Assembly (NCBI GenBank): GCA_030539475.1
Contig: JAUNRY010000012.1
Location: 1 to 20,373, forward strand
Direction of reading: 5' to 3'
Origin: Bacteroidia bacterium
GTDB taxonomy: Bacteria; Bacteroidota; Bacteroidia; Bacteroidales; Dysgonomonadaceae
DNA length: 20,373 bases
In this document: in pieces, positions 1 through 7,671 of the stretch
How the letters are laid out: each line of letters starts with the position of its first letter
How positions within the stretch are numbered: position 1 is the stretch's first letter
Position numbers and translations under genes: made by a program
Notes under the pieces: generated by a model
What the model was told of the DNA's origin: nothing
What the model saw: the letters and a program-made list of their open reading frames with translations, nothing else
Database searches by the model: none

Positions 1-651
1 ACCGGCATACATGCTGCAACAGGAGAATACGTTCATTTTATGGATGTTGATGATTTGCTGACGCTTGATTTCTACGAAAAAATGTCTGAATGCGCCTTAA
101 AAACTGAAGCGGATATGGCTTGTTGCGGATTTTTTTTCGAACGCACCCCAAGTCACACGCAACACGTAGGCTATCAAACCGTTGTTTCCACAACCGAAGA
201 TAAAATACTGATGACTAATGTCAGTAACTACGGAGCTTGTTGGAGATATATCTATAAATTGTCTTTTTTGAAAAAGCACTCGCTGCTCTTCGAAGTGGGG
301 CGATTGGTAGAAGATCGGATATTCACCATTCAAGCTGTGTATTTCGCCAACAGAATAGTGATGGTACCCGATGCCATGTACATCTATAAACACCGCAAAA
401 ACGCCATTACCACAACTAAAAACACAGCGTTAATAAAAAAACGACACGCCGACAGGAAGTACGCCAATCAGTTTCAATCCGAATTTGCTGAAAAACACCA
501 ATTCTCACTCGATAAAAGCCTGAATCGGCGCCGTTGGCAGTACAAATTATTGGGTTTGCCGATATTAACCAAGATAATTTATCATGCCGGCAAAACAAGG
601 TGGTATTTTCTCGGTATCCCCGTTTTCCAAAAAAAAGAAATTGACACATGA
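1..651 (+). CDS. GT2-family glycosyltransferase, 3' part (5' end outside window)
   Basis: The frame is open from base 1, where it reads TGIHAATGEYVHFMDVDD, the typical GT-A stretch leading to the DxD metal/nucleotide-sugar site; the first ATG (base 40) lies inside this motif, so the true start is upstream of the window. A later segment with W-R-Y-I-Y-K and then VEDRIF fits the acceptor/catalytic-base region of family 2 transferases. The basic, aromatic C-terminal tail (roughly the last 40 residues, with LLGLPILTK and FLGIPVF) resembles the membrane-associating tail of capsule and O-antigen transferases. It probably adds one sugar to a surface glycan at the cytoplasmic face of the inner membrane. 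The stop overlaps the next gene by ATGA, so the two are translated together. The sugar and acceptor cannot be told from sequence. Confidence 0.88.
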   Translation, partial: TGIHAATGEYVHFMDVDDLLTLDFYEKMSECALKTEADMACCGFFFERTPSHTQHVGYQTVVSTTEDKILMTNVSNYGACWRYIYKLSFLKKHSLLFEVGRLVEDRIFTIQAVYFANRIVMVPDAMYIYKHRKNAITTTKNTALIKKRHADRKYANQFQSEFAEKHQFSLDKSLNRRRWQYKLLGLPILTKIIYHAGKTRWYFLGIPVFQKKEIDT

Positions 652-1502
652 TTATTGTCCGACTTAAAGGCGGCCTCGGCAACCAAATGTTTCAATATGC
701 CGCGGCAAAACAATTGGCCGAAAAACTCAACACTTCGTTGAAACTCGATATTTCATTTTTGCAAAACAATGCTGCCGACAGTACCAACCGGGAGTTTGAA
801 TTGGATAAATTCAGCATCCCTATTGAAATCGCATCGGCAGAAGAAGTAAAAAAAGTGAGAGAAAAAAAAACAAAAAATTTTATTCGCCCAACAGTAATCA
901 GAGAAAAATATTTCGGTTTTGTGAAGCCATTCCTTAAAGCCGGAAACGATTATTACATGAACGGTTATTGGCAAAGCGACAAGTATTTTGCCGATGTAGA
1001 GGCCATTATTCGAAGCGAATTCAAGTTTATTGAACCGTTATCCGATGAGTATTATATTGGTATGCAGGGTAAAATAGTTTCCTCAAACTCGGTTTCCCTG
1101 CATTTCAGGCGCGGAGATTACGTTTCAAACAGTAAAACAAATAAATACCATGGAGTCTGCTCGTTAGCATATTATCAAAATGCGGTAAAAACAATTTCGG
1201 ATAAAATTTCCAATCCGCATTTATTTGTATTTTCCGACGATATTGACTGGGTAAAATCAAATTTTCACACCGGTTTACCTACGGTGTTTGTAGAAAAAAA
1301 GAACGAGAATCTTCACACTGATTTTCGTTTAATGTCCATGTGCCGGCACAACATAATTGCAAACAGTTCTTACAGTTGGTGGGCAGCATGGCTCAACCCG
1401 AATAAAGAAAAAATCGTGATTGCTCCCCGACGGTGGTACAGAAACAAACGCAAACAGCTTAAAGCAGCCGACAGGGTTCCTAATAGCTGGATAAGAATTT
1501 AA
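648..1502 (+). CDS. GT11-family alpha-1,2-fucosyltransferase-like protein
   Basis: The 284-residue product begins MIIVRLKGGLGNQMFQYAAA, the N-terminal signature of GT11 fucosyltransferases, and carries the HFRRGDY motif (HxRRxDY) that binds GDP-fucose, plus the C-terminal block NSSYSWWAAWL found in this family. Length is normal, and there is no signal peptide or membrane segment. It is expected to transfer L-fucose from GDP-fucose in alpha-1,2 linkage to a galactose-type acceptor in a capsule or O-antigen repeat unit. The start codon overlaps the stop of the upstream glycosyltransferase (ATGA), which fixes the start and indicates an operon. A plausible weak terminator follows. The linkage is inferred from the family; specificity within GT11 varies. 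Confidence 0.93.
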   Translation: MIIVRLKGGLGNQMFQYAAAKQLAEKLNTSLKLDISFLQNNAADSTNREFELDKFSIPIEIASAEEVKKVREKKTKNFIRPTVIREKYFGFVKPFLKAGNDYYMNGYWQSDKYFADVEAIIRSEFKFIEPLSDEYYIGMQGKIVSSNSVSLHFRRGDYVSNSKTNKYHGVCSLAYYQNAVKTISDKISNPHLFVFSDDIDWVKSNFHTGLPTVFVEKKNENLHTDFRLMSMCRHNIIANSSYSWWAAWLNPNKEKIVIAPRRWYRNKRKQLKAADRVPNSWIRI

Positions 1503-1517
1503 CTTCTTAAGAACAAT

Positions 1518-1549
1518 AGCTTTTCAAAAGTTAGTTTTTTTGTTTTTTT
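1518..1549 (+). terminator. possible weak intrinsic terminator after the fucosyltransferase gene
   Basis: A short A/T-rich hairpin (AGCTTT-TCA-AAAGTT with one G-T pair, 1518-1532) is followed by two T-runs up to 1549. The stem is weak, but it sits 15 bases after the stop and before a convergent gene. Confidence 0.4.
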
Positions 1550-1567
1550 CACCGGCTGCTATCGTCT

Positions 1568-2155
1568 TCACAATTCACGGCCATTCTCTTCTTTCAGCAA
1601 CTTTGCCACTTCACAAACCTCGTCATACCAGGCTTCACCGAATTTTCGAATGAGCGGTTCTTTCAGAAATTGATAGATTCTCACGCCCTCTTTTTTGCCG
1701 CACTTTACAGCCGGCCGGCAAATAGACCATCGATTGTAGTTCACCGCCGTAAATTCGCTGAGTTTTTGCAAGCGTATGGGATACAAGTGGCACGAAATGG
1801 GTTTCTGCACCGAAGTTCGGCCCTCACGAAAAGCTTTTTCAATGGAGCACTTACACGTTCCGTCTTCATCGAAATAGGTAAACACGCACTCGCGGCCGTT
1901 TATTATCGATGTAACTAATTCGCCGTCGTAGTCGGTATAAGCAATGCCTTGCGCTTGGATGAGTTGTTGCGCCTGCGGCGAAAGGCCGTCCCAAATTTCG
2001 GGCAAAATCGATTTTATCTGCTCAAACTCTTCCTGCTCCAGCGGTGCGCCTGAGTCGCCTTCAACGCAGCATGCGCCTTTGCATTTGGTTAAGTTGCAAA
2101 TAAAATGCTCTTCAAAAATATCCTCAGACAGTATTGTATTTTGAATTTGAATCAT
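1568..2155 (-). CDS. DUF3109-family cysteine-rich protein
   Basis: A 195-residue protein with the N-terminal cluster C20-x4-C25-x3-C29-C30 (FICNLTKCKGACC) and further cysteines at 90, 101, 103, 122, 146, 152 and 181. This matches the Bacteroidota DUF3109 family, related to YkgJ-type proteins thought to bind zinc or an iron-sulfur cluster; no reaction is established. There are no membrane segments or signal peptide, so it is probably cytoplasmic. The start MIQIQNTILS is typical for the family and lies 32 bases inside the end of the upstream CPBP gene, so the pair is probably cotranscribed and translationally linked. The metal centre is an inference from the cysteine pattern. Confidence 0.85.
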   Translation of the reverse strand: MIQIQNTILSEDIFEEHFICNLTKCKGACCVEGDSGAPLEQEEFEQIKSILPEIWDGLSPQAQQLIQAQGIAYTDYDGELVTSIINGRECVFTYFDEDGTCKCSIEKAFREGRTSVQKPISCHLYPIRLQKLSEFTAVNYNRWSICRPAVKCGKKEGVRIYQFLKEPLIRKFGEAWYDEVCEVAKLLKEENGREL

Positions 2156-3026
2156 TTCTTTTAAATAGTTTTTTGTATCGAAAAAACACGAAATATGTCA
2201 GTAACCCACTCACAAACATCACCACCAACGATGCCCAGGCCAACGGCTTATCTGCCAGTTGCTCCAAACGGTTACTTTCTCCCCAAAAGAAAGTAATCAC
2301 CACCACGGAAGCGTTATTCACAAAGTGATAGAGTATGGGAATCCATAAATTGCGTGAGTACAGAAACAAATACCCCAATACGGCTCCCATTATAAGGCGG
2401 GGAAAAAATCCGTAAAACTGCAAGTGCACGGCGCTGAAAATAAAGGCAGCCGTCCACACAGCCGCGTGCCCGTTTCCGAACCATTTTTCTAAAAAATGCT
2501 GCAAAGCCCCCCTGAAAAACAATTCTTCCACTAAAGCGGCCGCGGCGGCAATAATCAGCAGGTTCAGAAATAAATCAGCATAATTGTTTCCCGACAGAAA
2601 AAGATCAGTAACCTCTTTGGCGGCGTCCTCCATCCGGCGCATCCAATTCTCAATTCCTTTTAATGCATCGGGAAAAACCAACTGCTCGTTCCATTGCGCT
2701 ATAATGCCTATCATTGGATAGGAAACCAAATAAACCAAAAACCCGTAAAACAGCTTTTGCGGCATTTTTTCGGTTTTTCGCACTCCAAGCATCTGCATGG
2801 GATTTTCCGTAATCCAGCGGCAAACGGTATATGCCGGCAAGAACATCACAAAAATATCCTGCAAAACAATACTCAGTCTATAGTGCCAAATGCCTTTTTC
2901 GAACACCGGTACCGAATTGCTCACCATAGCTAAAAAAGCGCCTGCAATGAACGAGCCTGCAAGAGTAAACAAAAGCAGGTATAAAATTCTTGTCCGGGGG
3001 GAGCTATGTTTCAGTATTTTTTGCAT
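2124..3026 (-). CDS. CPBP-family intramembrane metalloprotease
   Basis: A 300-residue, strongly hydrophobic protein with several membrane helices. It has the CPBP (Abi/CaaX-protease-like) motifs in order: EExxxR as E167-E168-LFF-R172, a second motif with H201 (FSAVHLQF), and HxxxN as H234 to N238 (HFVNNA). Family members are glutamate-type intramembrane proteases acting on prenylated or other membrane substrates; the bacterial substrate is usually unknown. The frame stays open upstream to an ATG at 3110, but I chose the ATG at 3026 because a TATCTTTG promoter element (3046-3053) lies between the two, which would leave the longer form untranscribed, and because the extra 28 residues look unlike the family. 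The 3' end overlaps the DUF3109 gene by 32 bases. Confidence 0.88.
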   Translation of the reverse strand: MQKILKHSSPRTRILYLLLFTLAGSFIAGAFLAMVSNSVPVFEKGIWHYRLSIVLQDIFVMFLPAYTVCRWITENPMQMLGVRKTEKMPQKLFYGFLVYLVSYPMIGIIAQWNEQLVFPDALKGIENWMRRMEDAAKEVTDLFLSGNNYADLFLNLLIIAAAAALVEELFFRGALQHFLEKWFGNGHAAVWTAAFIFSAVHLQFYGFFPRLIMGAVLGYLFLYSRNLWIPILYHFVNNASVVVITFFWGESNRLEQLADKPLAWASLVVMFVSGLLTYFVFFRYKKLFKRNDSNSKYNTV

Positions 3027-3045
3027 GTGGGGGAATTTCCGGGTG

Positions 3046-3053
3046 CAAAGATA
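3046..3053 (-). promoter_or_regulatory. -7 element (TATCTTTG) upstream of the CPBP gene
   Basis: On the minus strand this reads TATCTTTG, a full match to the Bacteroidota -7 box TAnnTTTG, placed about 20 bases before the chosen ATG. No convincing -33 TTTG is seen, so support is partial. It favours the start at 3026 over the one at 3110. Confidence 0.55.
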
Positions 3054-3210
3054 GACAAAAGATGATTGTTTCTTAACCACTCTTTCAACAGATTTTGCAA
3101 CGCACGACATATAAGTCTAATACAAAGCACATTAAGTACAAAAAAACTCAAATAAAAAATACAAGACGTGAATTTCGTCCCTAAACGCATCATTTTTCCC
3201 ATAAAAAGCG

Positions 3211-3218
3211 TATTTTTG
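3211..3218 (+). promoter_or_regulatory. -7 element (TATTTTTG) upstream of the antitoxin-like gene
   Basis: TATTTTTG fits TAnnTTTG and ends 21 bases before the ATG at 3240, giving a leader of only about 15 bases. The -33 position is poor. The 14 bases AAAGCGTATTTTTG (3205-3218) recur exactly at the tig promoter (3964-3977). Confidence 0.5.
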
Positions 3219-3239
3219 TAAAAAGATAAGCAAAAAATT

Positions 3240-3467
3240 ATGGCAACAACCATTGTACGCATAAACGACCGCGACAAAGTGGGAAGATATTTGTTGGGCG
3301 TGGCAAGAGAACTTGCCAAAACCAGCAAAGACATTACCATTATCGAAAAAAGCGGCATTTCGCAAGATGAAGAGATAGCGGCACTCGCAAAAAAGATCAA
3401 TAACGCGGGAGCAAAAAAATGGTTTGCCCAAAAAGGGATGGATTATGATAGTTATTGCCGACAGTAA
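3240..3467 (+). CDS. small protein, probable antitoxin partner of the adjacent PIN gene
   Basis: A 75-residue protein rich in Lys and Ala, with no signal peptide or membrane segment. It does not match a named DNA-binding antitoxin fold that I can recognise. Its position is the main evidence: it ends 23 bases inside the start of a PIN-domain reading frame beginning at 3445, the usual arrangement of a type II antitoxin upstream of and overlapping its toxin. The ATG at 3240 follows a TATTTTTG promoter box by 21 bases. If the reading is right, it would bind and neutralise the PIN ribonuclease and perhaps repress its own promoter. The antitoxin role is inferred from context only. Confidence 0.65.
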   Translation: MATTIVRINDRDKVGRYLLGVARELAKTSKDITIIEKSGISQDEEIAALAKKINNAGAKKWFAQKGMDYDSYCRQ

Positions 3468-3886
3468 TCTGTTTATCAGCTGTTTTTATTCACTTCAGGG
3501 AAACAATTGCACAAATTTTGACTGCGGATGAAAAAATACAGTTCATCAGTCCCGATTATATCTACCACGAAATACACAAGCATTTACCCGAAATTATACA
3601 GAAAACCGGCATCACTAAACAGGCGGCCGGAAAAACACTGAAAAATATCACTAAAAACGTAACGTTTTATGCTGCAGACGATGTTCCCACCCATCTTTTT
3701 CAGGAAGCCGTGCAAATTGTAAGAGACATTGATATTGATGATGCGCCTTTTGTTGCGTTACATTTGTTCAAAAGACACAAAATTTGGACAGGCGACACTG
3801 CACTCATCAACGGACTGAAAAACAAAGGTTACAATATCTGTATCACCACCCAAGAACTTAGGAAAAAAATATACAAATCTGTTTGA
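3445..3886 (+). pseudogene. PIN-domain (VapC-like) toxin gene, split by a one-base frameshift
   Basis: The natural start is the ATG at 3445, reading MIVIADSNLFISCFYSLQ, the classic PIN N-terminus with the first catalytic Asp (D6, codon 3460-3462). That frame stops at 3529-3531. The rest of the PIN domain lies in the next frame: E in YIYHEIHKHL, paired D in DIDIDDAPF, and WTGDTALINGL with the last Asp, ending at 3886. One extra base between about 3482 and 3500 explains it; removing a T from the T5 run (3483-3487) or a G from the GGG at 3498-3500 restores about 146 residues, normal for the family. A 143-residue frame from the ATG at 3455 is open but its first residues are out of frame, so it lacks the N-terminal Asp. 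It is probably inactive. A sequencing error or a +1 recoding event are the alternatives. Confidence 0.8.
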
Positions 3887-3946
3887 CTGTCAAAAACAAA
3901 TTTGGATTCGCAATACATATTTTTCGCGCGTTTACCTCAAATATTT

Positions 3947-3977
3947 TTTGCAGTTATCAATATAAAGCGTATTTTTG
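3947..3977 (+). promoter_or_regulatory. housekeeping-type promoter of tig
   Basis: TTTG (3947-3950), a 19-base spacer, then TATTTTTG (3970-3977): a full match to the Bacteroidota primary-sigma consensus. Transcription would begin near 3983, leaving a leader of about 85 bases before the ATG at 4069. Confidence 0.75.
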
Positions 3978-4068
3978 CATCCAATTTCGAAAAATCGGTT
4001 TTAACATTTAAATCGATTGATATTCAAACCAAAACAAAAAATATAAAAAGACAAAATAAACAGTTCAA

Positions 4069-5475
4069 ATGAAGGTAACACTCAACAAAACAGACAATGT
4101 GAACGGCATTATCGCCATTGAATTAGAAAAACCTGATTATCAAGAAAACGTTGACAAATCGCTGAACCAATTCCGCCAGAGAGCCAATATTCCCGGTTTC
4201 AGGCAAGGAAAAGTTCCCAAGGGAATCATACAAAAGATGTACGGAAAATCCGTTCTTGCCGAAGAAATCAACAAGCTGGTGAGCAACGAATTGTACAAAT
4301 ACATAAAAGACAACAACCTCAATATTTTGGGTGAACCGCTGCCAAACGAAGAAGAAAACAAGATTGATTTCGACAAAGACGAAAACTTTGAGTTTAAATT
4401 CGACGTTGCGCTGGCTCCCGAATTTGAACTGTCGCTCGACAAAAAAGATACGTTGACTTATTACAACGTAAAACTGGAAGACGATTTACTGGACAAACAA
4501 TACGACGCCTACAAGCAAAACTACGGAACGTATAAAAAAGTAGATAGCGAAGCCGTTGATACCGACCTAGTAAAAGGGAAAATTACGGAAATAGATAACG
4601 GCGAACCCAAAGAAAACCTGCTCGAAATTGAAAACGGCATCATCATGCCGGCGTACATAAAAGACGAAGAAACCAAAAAGAAATTCGTAGGCGCTAACGT
4701 GGGCGACAGCATCGTTTTCAACCCCAAAACCGCATACGATAACAACGCGGCCGAAATAGCATCGCTGCTGCAAATCTCCAAAGACGATGTGCAGGCAGTG
4801 AACTCCGATTTCACGTTCGAAATTCAGGAAGTTACCCGTTACGAAGAAGCGGAAATGAATCAGGAACTGTTTGATAAAGTATTGGGCGAAGGTGTAGTTT
4901 CGTCGGAAGAAGATTTCAAATCGAAAGTGGCGGAAATGCTGAGCAACCAGTTTAAACCCGCTGCCGATAACCTGTTTATGAAATCGGCACGCGAACTCAT
5001 TCTCGAAAAACTGAAAGACGTGGAATTTCCGGATGCGTTCATGAAACGCTGGCTATTGGCCGCCAACGAAAAAAACACGGAAGAATCCATCGAAACAGAC
5101 TTTCCCAAAATTGCGGAAGATTTGAAATTCCATCTCTCGAAAGAAAAAATCGTGAAAGAACAGGATATTAAAATCGAAGATACCGATATGGAAGCTTTCG
5201 CGGCAGAAGTGGCCAAAGCACAATTCGCGCAATACGGCATGAGCAATGTTCCTGCCGATGTGCTCGAAAACTACGTGAAACGCATGATGGAAGACCAAAA
5301 CACGGTAAGAAACATGTACGAACAAGTGGTTGAAAACAAAGTGATGAACTGGCTCAAACAAACCGTAGAGGTAAACGAAGAGCAAATTTCATCGAAAGAT
5401 TTCGAGAAACTTCTTTCGAAAGACGACGAAAAAGAAGAAACCAGCGAACAAGAAAACAAAGAAGACAAAGAATAA
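4069..5475 (+). CDS. tig: trigger factor, ribosome-associated chaperone
   Basis: The 468-residue product has the ribosome-docking signature IPGFRQGKVP (residues 41-50, GFRxGKxP loop) in its N-terminal domain, a degenerate FKBP-like middle region (about 150-250) and a long helical, charged C-terminal chaperone arm (about 260-430), followed by an acidic Glu/Lys tail. It binds near the polypeptide exit tunnel and shields nascent chains. It is somewhat longer than the enterobacterial protein (about 432 residues), mostly through the C-terminal tail. The middle domain shows no obvious prolyl-isomerase active-site set, common in this phylum. It lies upstream of clpP and clpX, as in many bacteria, but a 158-base gap with clpP promoters separates them. 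Confidence 0.95.
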   Translation: MKVTLNKTDNVNGIIAIELEKPDYQENVDKSLNQFRQRANIPGFRQGKVPKGIIQKMYGKSVLAEEINKLVSNELYKYIKDNNLNILGEPLPNEEENKIDFDKDENFEFKFDVALAPEFELSLDKKDTLTYYNVKLEDDLLDKQYDAYKQNYGTYKKVDSEAVDTDLVKGKITEIDNGEPKENLLEIENGIIMPAYIKDEETKKKFVGANVGDSIVFNPKTAYDNNAAEIASLLQISKDDVQAVNSDFTFEIQEVTRYEEAEMNQELFDKVLGEGVVSSEEDFKSKVAEMLSNQFKPAADNLFMKSARELILEKLKDVEFPDAFMKRWLLAANEKNTEESIETDFPKIAEDLKFHLSKEKIVKEQDIKIEDTDMEAFAAEVAKAQFAQYGMSNVPADVLENYVKRMMEDQNTVRNMYEQVVENKVMNWLKQTVEVNEEQISSKDFEKLLSKDDEKEETSEQENKEDKE

Positions 5476-5478
5476 ATA

Positions 5479-5509
5479 TTGTTTTCCTGAACAAAAATAA
5501 ATATCTTTG
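5479..5509 (+). promoter_or_regulatory. housekeeping-type promoter of clpP
   Basis: TTG (5479-5481), a 20-base spacer, then TATCTTTG (5502-5509), a full -7 box match. It starts 3 bases after the tig stop, so clpP can be transcribed separately from tig. Confidence 0.65.
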
Positions 5510-5549
5510 TTTCAATTATTATTGTTAATTCATTCCTATTCGGTAAAAG

Positions 5550-5567
5550 TTGGCACTTTATTTGCAT
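5550..5567 (+). promoter_or_regulatory. sigma-54-like -24/-12 promoter element before clpP
   Basis: TTGGCAC (5550-5556), 5 bases, then TTGCAT (5562-5567). The GG (5552-5553) and GC (5564-5565) have exactly the 10-base separation required by RpoN promoters, and all consensus positions except the variable spacer match. Predicted start of transcription is about 5577, giving a leader of about 57 bases to the clpP ATG. The match is strong for a random 18-mer, but use by RpoN is an inference. Confidence 0.55.
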
Positions 5568-5633
5568 AACATTCAAAAGAGTAGAATTATTAACATTGCA
5601 TCGGGGGCAAACCCGGTGATAAAAACAAAACTT

Positions 5634-6308
5634 ATGCAAAACGATTTTAGAAAATACGCCGTTAAGCACCTCGGTATGAGCAGTGCGCGTTTAGACGGTT
5701 ATACCAAAATAATAAGCGCCGGAGGCGGATACATTTCCCCCACCATTATCGAAGAACGTCAGTTAAACGTAGCTCAAATGGACGTTTTCTCGCGCCTGAT
5801 GATGGATCGCATCATTTTTCTCGGCACGCAGATTGACGATTATACGGCCAACGTAATTCAGGCGCAATTACTTTATCTCGACTCTGCCGATCAGGGAAAA
5901 GACATCTCCATCTACATCAATTCGCCCGGCGGATCGGTTTACGCCGGTTACGGCATTTACGACACCATGCAGTTCATTTCCAGCAACGTTACCACCATTT
6001 GCACCGGCATGGCAGCGTCTATGGCAGCCGTTTTGCTGGTGGCCGGAACACCCAAAAAGCGCATGGCGCTCCCGCATTCGCGCGTAATGATTCACCAGCC
6101 GTTAGGCGGCGTACAAGGACAAGCGTCGGATATTGAAATTACCGCCCGCGAAATAGCGAAAATTAAACAGGAACTAAACTCCATCATATCAACCCACACC
6201 GGAAAACCCATCGAAGAAGTGGCGCGCGACTCAGACCGCGATTTCTGGATGAGCGCTTCCGAAGCCAAAGAATACGGAATGGTGGATGAAATATTAGTTA
6301 AGAAATAA
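5634..6308 (+). CDS. clpP: ATP-dependent Clp protease proteolytic subunit
   Basis: A 224-residue serine protease subunit with the Ser-His-Asp triad at S129 (GMAASM), H154 (VMIHQPLGG) and D203 (DSDRDFW), with spacings of 25 and 49 residues identical to the E. coli enzyme. The INSPGGSVYAG block forms the oxyanion region. It assembles into a double heptamer that degrades proteins fed in by ClpX. I chose the ATG at 5634 (MQNDFRKYAVKHLG, the family start) rather than a TTG at 5550, which falls in the promoter region. The gap to clpX is 44 bases and has no terminator, so the two form an operon. Two candidate promoters, one housekeeping-like and one sigma-54-like, precede it. Confidence 0.96.
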   Translation: MQNDFRKYAVKHLGMSSARLDGYTKIISAGGGYISPTIIEERQLNVAQMDVFSRLMMDRIIFLGTQIDDYTANVIQAQLLYLDSADQGKDISIYINSPGGSVYAGYGIYDTMQFISSNVTTICTGMAASMAAVLLVAGTPKKRMALPHSRVMIHQPLGGVQGQASDIEITAREIAKIKQELNSIISTHTGKPIEEVARDSDRDFWMSASEAKEYGMVDEILVKK

Positions 6309-6333
6309 GAAGTTAGAAATTGGAAATTAGATA
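6309..6333 (+). repeat. degenerate 7-bp tandem repeat between clpP and clpX
   Basis: From 6312 the gap reads GTTAGAA, ATTGGAA, ATTAGAT: three related heptamers in tandem, directly after the clpP stop. The same 7-bp period with other unit sequences occurs in other gaps of the window. Confidence 0.5.
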
Positions 6334-6352
6334 TCTACAAGTCTAAACAAGA

Positions 6353-7594
6353 ATGGCCAAAAAATCAAACAGCAGCAATCATTGCAGTTTTTGCGGAAGA
6401 AGCGAGAACGATGTAAACCTGCTCATCTCAGGAATATCGGGATATATCTGCGATATGTGTTCGGAGCAGGCACACGAAATAGTGCTGGAAACGTTTAAAA
6501 GCAACGGAAAATCGGCGCCCGACATCTCGCTCAACTCCTTGCCGAAACCTAAGCAAATAAAAGAGTTTCTCGACCAGTACGTAATTGGCCAGGACAACGC
6601 CAAGCGTTTTCTATCCGTTTCGGTTTACAACCACTACAAGCGGATTCTGCAAAAAACGGTGAAAGACGATGTGGAAATCGAAAAATCCAACATCATCATG
6701 GTGGGCGCCACCGGAACGGGAAAAACCCTGCTGGCAAGAACCATTGCCAAGTTGTTGCGCGTGCCATTCACCATTGTAGATGCTACCGTGCTTACCGAAG
6801 CCGGTTACGTGGGCGAAGACATCGAAAGCATCCTCTCGCGCCTGCTGCAAGTGGCCGATTACGACGTGGCAGCCGCCGAACGGGGAATCGTTTTCATTGA
6901 CGAGATAGACAAAATTGCCCGCAAAGGCGACAACCCGTCCATAACCCGCGATGTGAGCGGAGAGGGCGTTCAGCAAGGCCTGTTGAAACTGCTGGAAGGT
7001 TCCATCATAAACGTTCCCCCGCAAGGCGGGCGCAAACATCCGGAACAACGGATGATTGCCGTAAACACCAAAAACATTTTGTTTGTTTGCGGCGGCGCAT
7101 TCGATGGAATTGAAAAGAAAATTGCCAACCGGCTCAATACACGCGTGGTAGGTTACGCGGCGAGCGGAAAAATTTCCGAAATAGACCGAAACAACCTGCT
7201 TCAGTACATCACGCCGATGGACTTAAAGTCGTTTGGGCTAATTCCCGAAATTATCGGCCGTTTGCCCATACTCACATACCTGGAACCGTTAGACAGGGAC
7301 GCGCTGTTGCGCATCCTCACCGAGCCTAAAAACTCCATCATAAAGCAATACGAAAAGCTGTTCTCCATGGACTACGTTACGCTCACGTTCGATAAAGATG
7401 TTTACGAGTACATCGTCGACAAGGCCATCGAGTTCAAACTCGGCGCTCGCGGGCTGCGGTCCATAGTAGAAGTGATAATGATAGACGCCATGTTCAACAT
7501 CCCGTCGGAAGAAAAGAAAAAACTGCACGTAACACGCGAATATGCCGTGAAGCATTTCGAAAAATCGGATTTCCGGCACCTGAAAGTAGCATAA
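6353..7594 (+). CDS. clpX: ATP-dependent Clp protease ATP-binding subunit ClpX
   Basis: A 413-residue AAA+ unfoldase. The N-terminal zinc-binding domain has C11-x2-C14 and C33-x2-C36. The ATPase core shows Walker A GATGTGKT (118-125), the GYVG pore loop (151-154), Walker B FIDEID (181-186), the QGG-RKH region, and the sensor-2 motif GARGLR near the C-terminus. It forms hexamers that recognise tagged substrates, unfold them and pass them to ClpP. Length and motifs are normal. It is the second gene of a clpP-clpX operon and is followed by an intrinsic terminator at 7609. Confidence 0.97.
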   Translation: MAKKSNSSNHCSFCGRSENDVNLLISGISGYICDMCSEQAHEIVLETFKSNGKSAPDISLNSLPKPKQIKEFLDQYVIGQDNAKRFLSVSVYNHYKRILQKTVKDDVEIEKSNIIMVGATGTGKTLLARTIAKLLRVPFTIVDATVLTEAGYVGEDIESILSRLLQVADYDVAAAERGIVFIDEIDKIARKGDNPSITRDVSGEGVQQGLLKLLEGSIINVPPQGGRKHPEQRMIAVNTKNILFVCGGAFDGIEKKIANRLNTRVVGYAASGKISEIDRNNLLQYITPMDLKSFGLIPEIIGRLPILTYLEPLDRDALLRILTEPKNSIIKQYEKLFSMDYVTLTFDKDVYEYIVDKAIEFKLGARGLRSIVEVIMIDAMFNIPSEEKKKLHVTREYAVKHFEKSDFRHLKVA

Positions 7595-7608
7595 ACCATA
7601 ACTCACAG

Positions 7609-7637
7609 AGACGGTGCATATACCGTCTTTTCTTTTT
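7609..7637 (+). terminator. intrinsic terminator after clpX
   Basis: A 7-bp stem AGACGGT (7609-7615) and ACCGTCT (7622-7628) encloses a 6-base loop and is followed by a T-rich tract to about 7637. It lies 14 bases after the clpX stop. Confidence 0.8.
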
Positions 7638-7671
7638 CAAATTCCCGTAAGAAAGTCGGTTTTTTGCGTCA

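Noticed and set aside
3165..3179. GACG...CGTC inverted repeat as an antitoxin operator
   Set aside because: Four-base arms are too short to stand out from chance.
3882..3894. TTTGACTGTCAAA palindrome at the end of the PIN gene as a terminator
   Set aside because: The loop would be one base, or the stem only four pairs, with no T-tract after it.
5550..5633. Longer ClpP with 28 extra N-terminal residues from a TTG start
   Set aside because: The extension covers the sigma-54-like element, is unlike ClpP propeptides, and the family start MQNDFRKYA lies at 5634.
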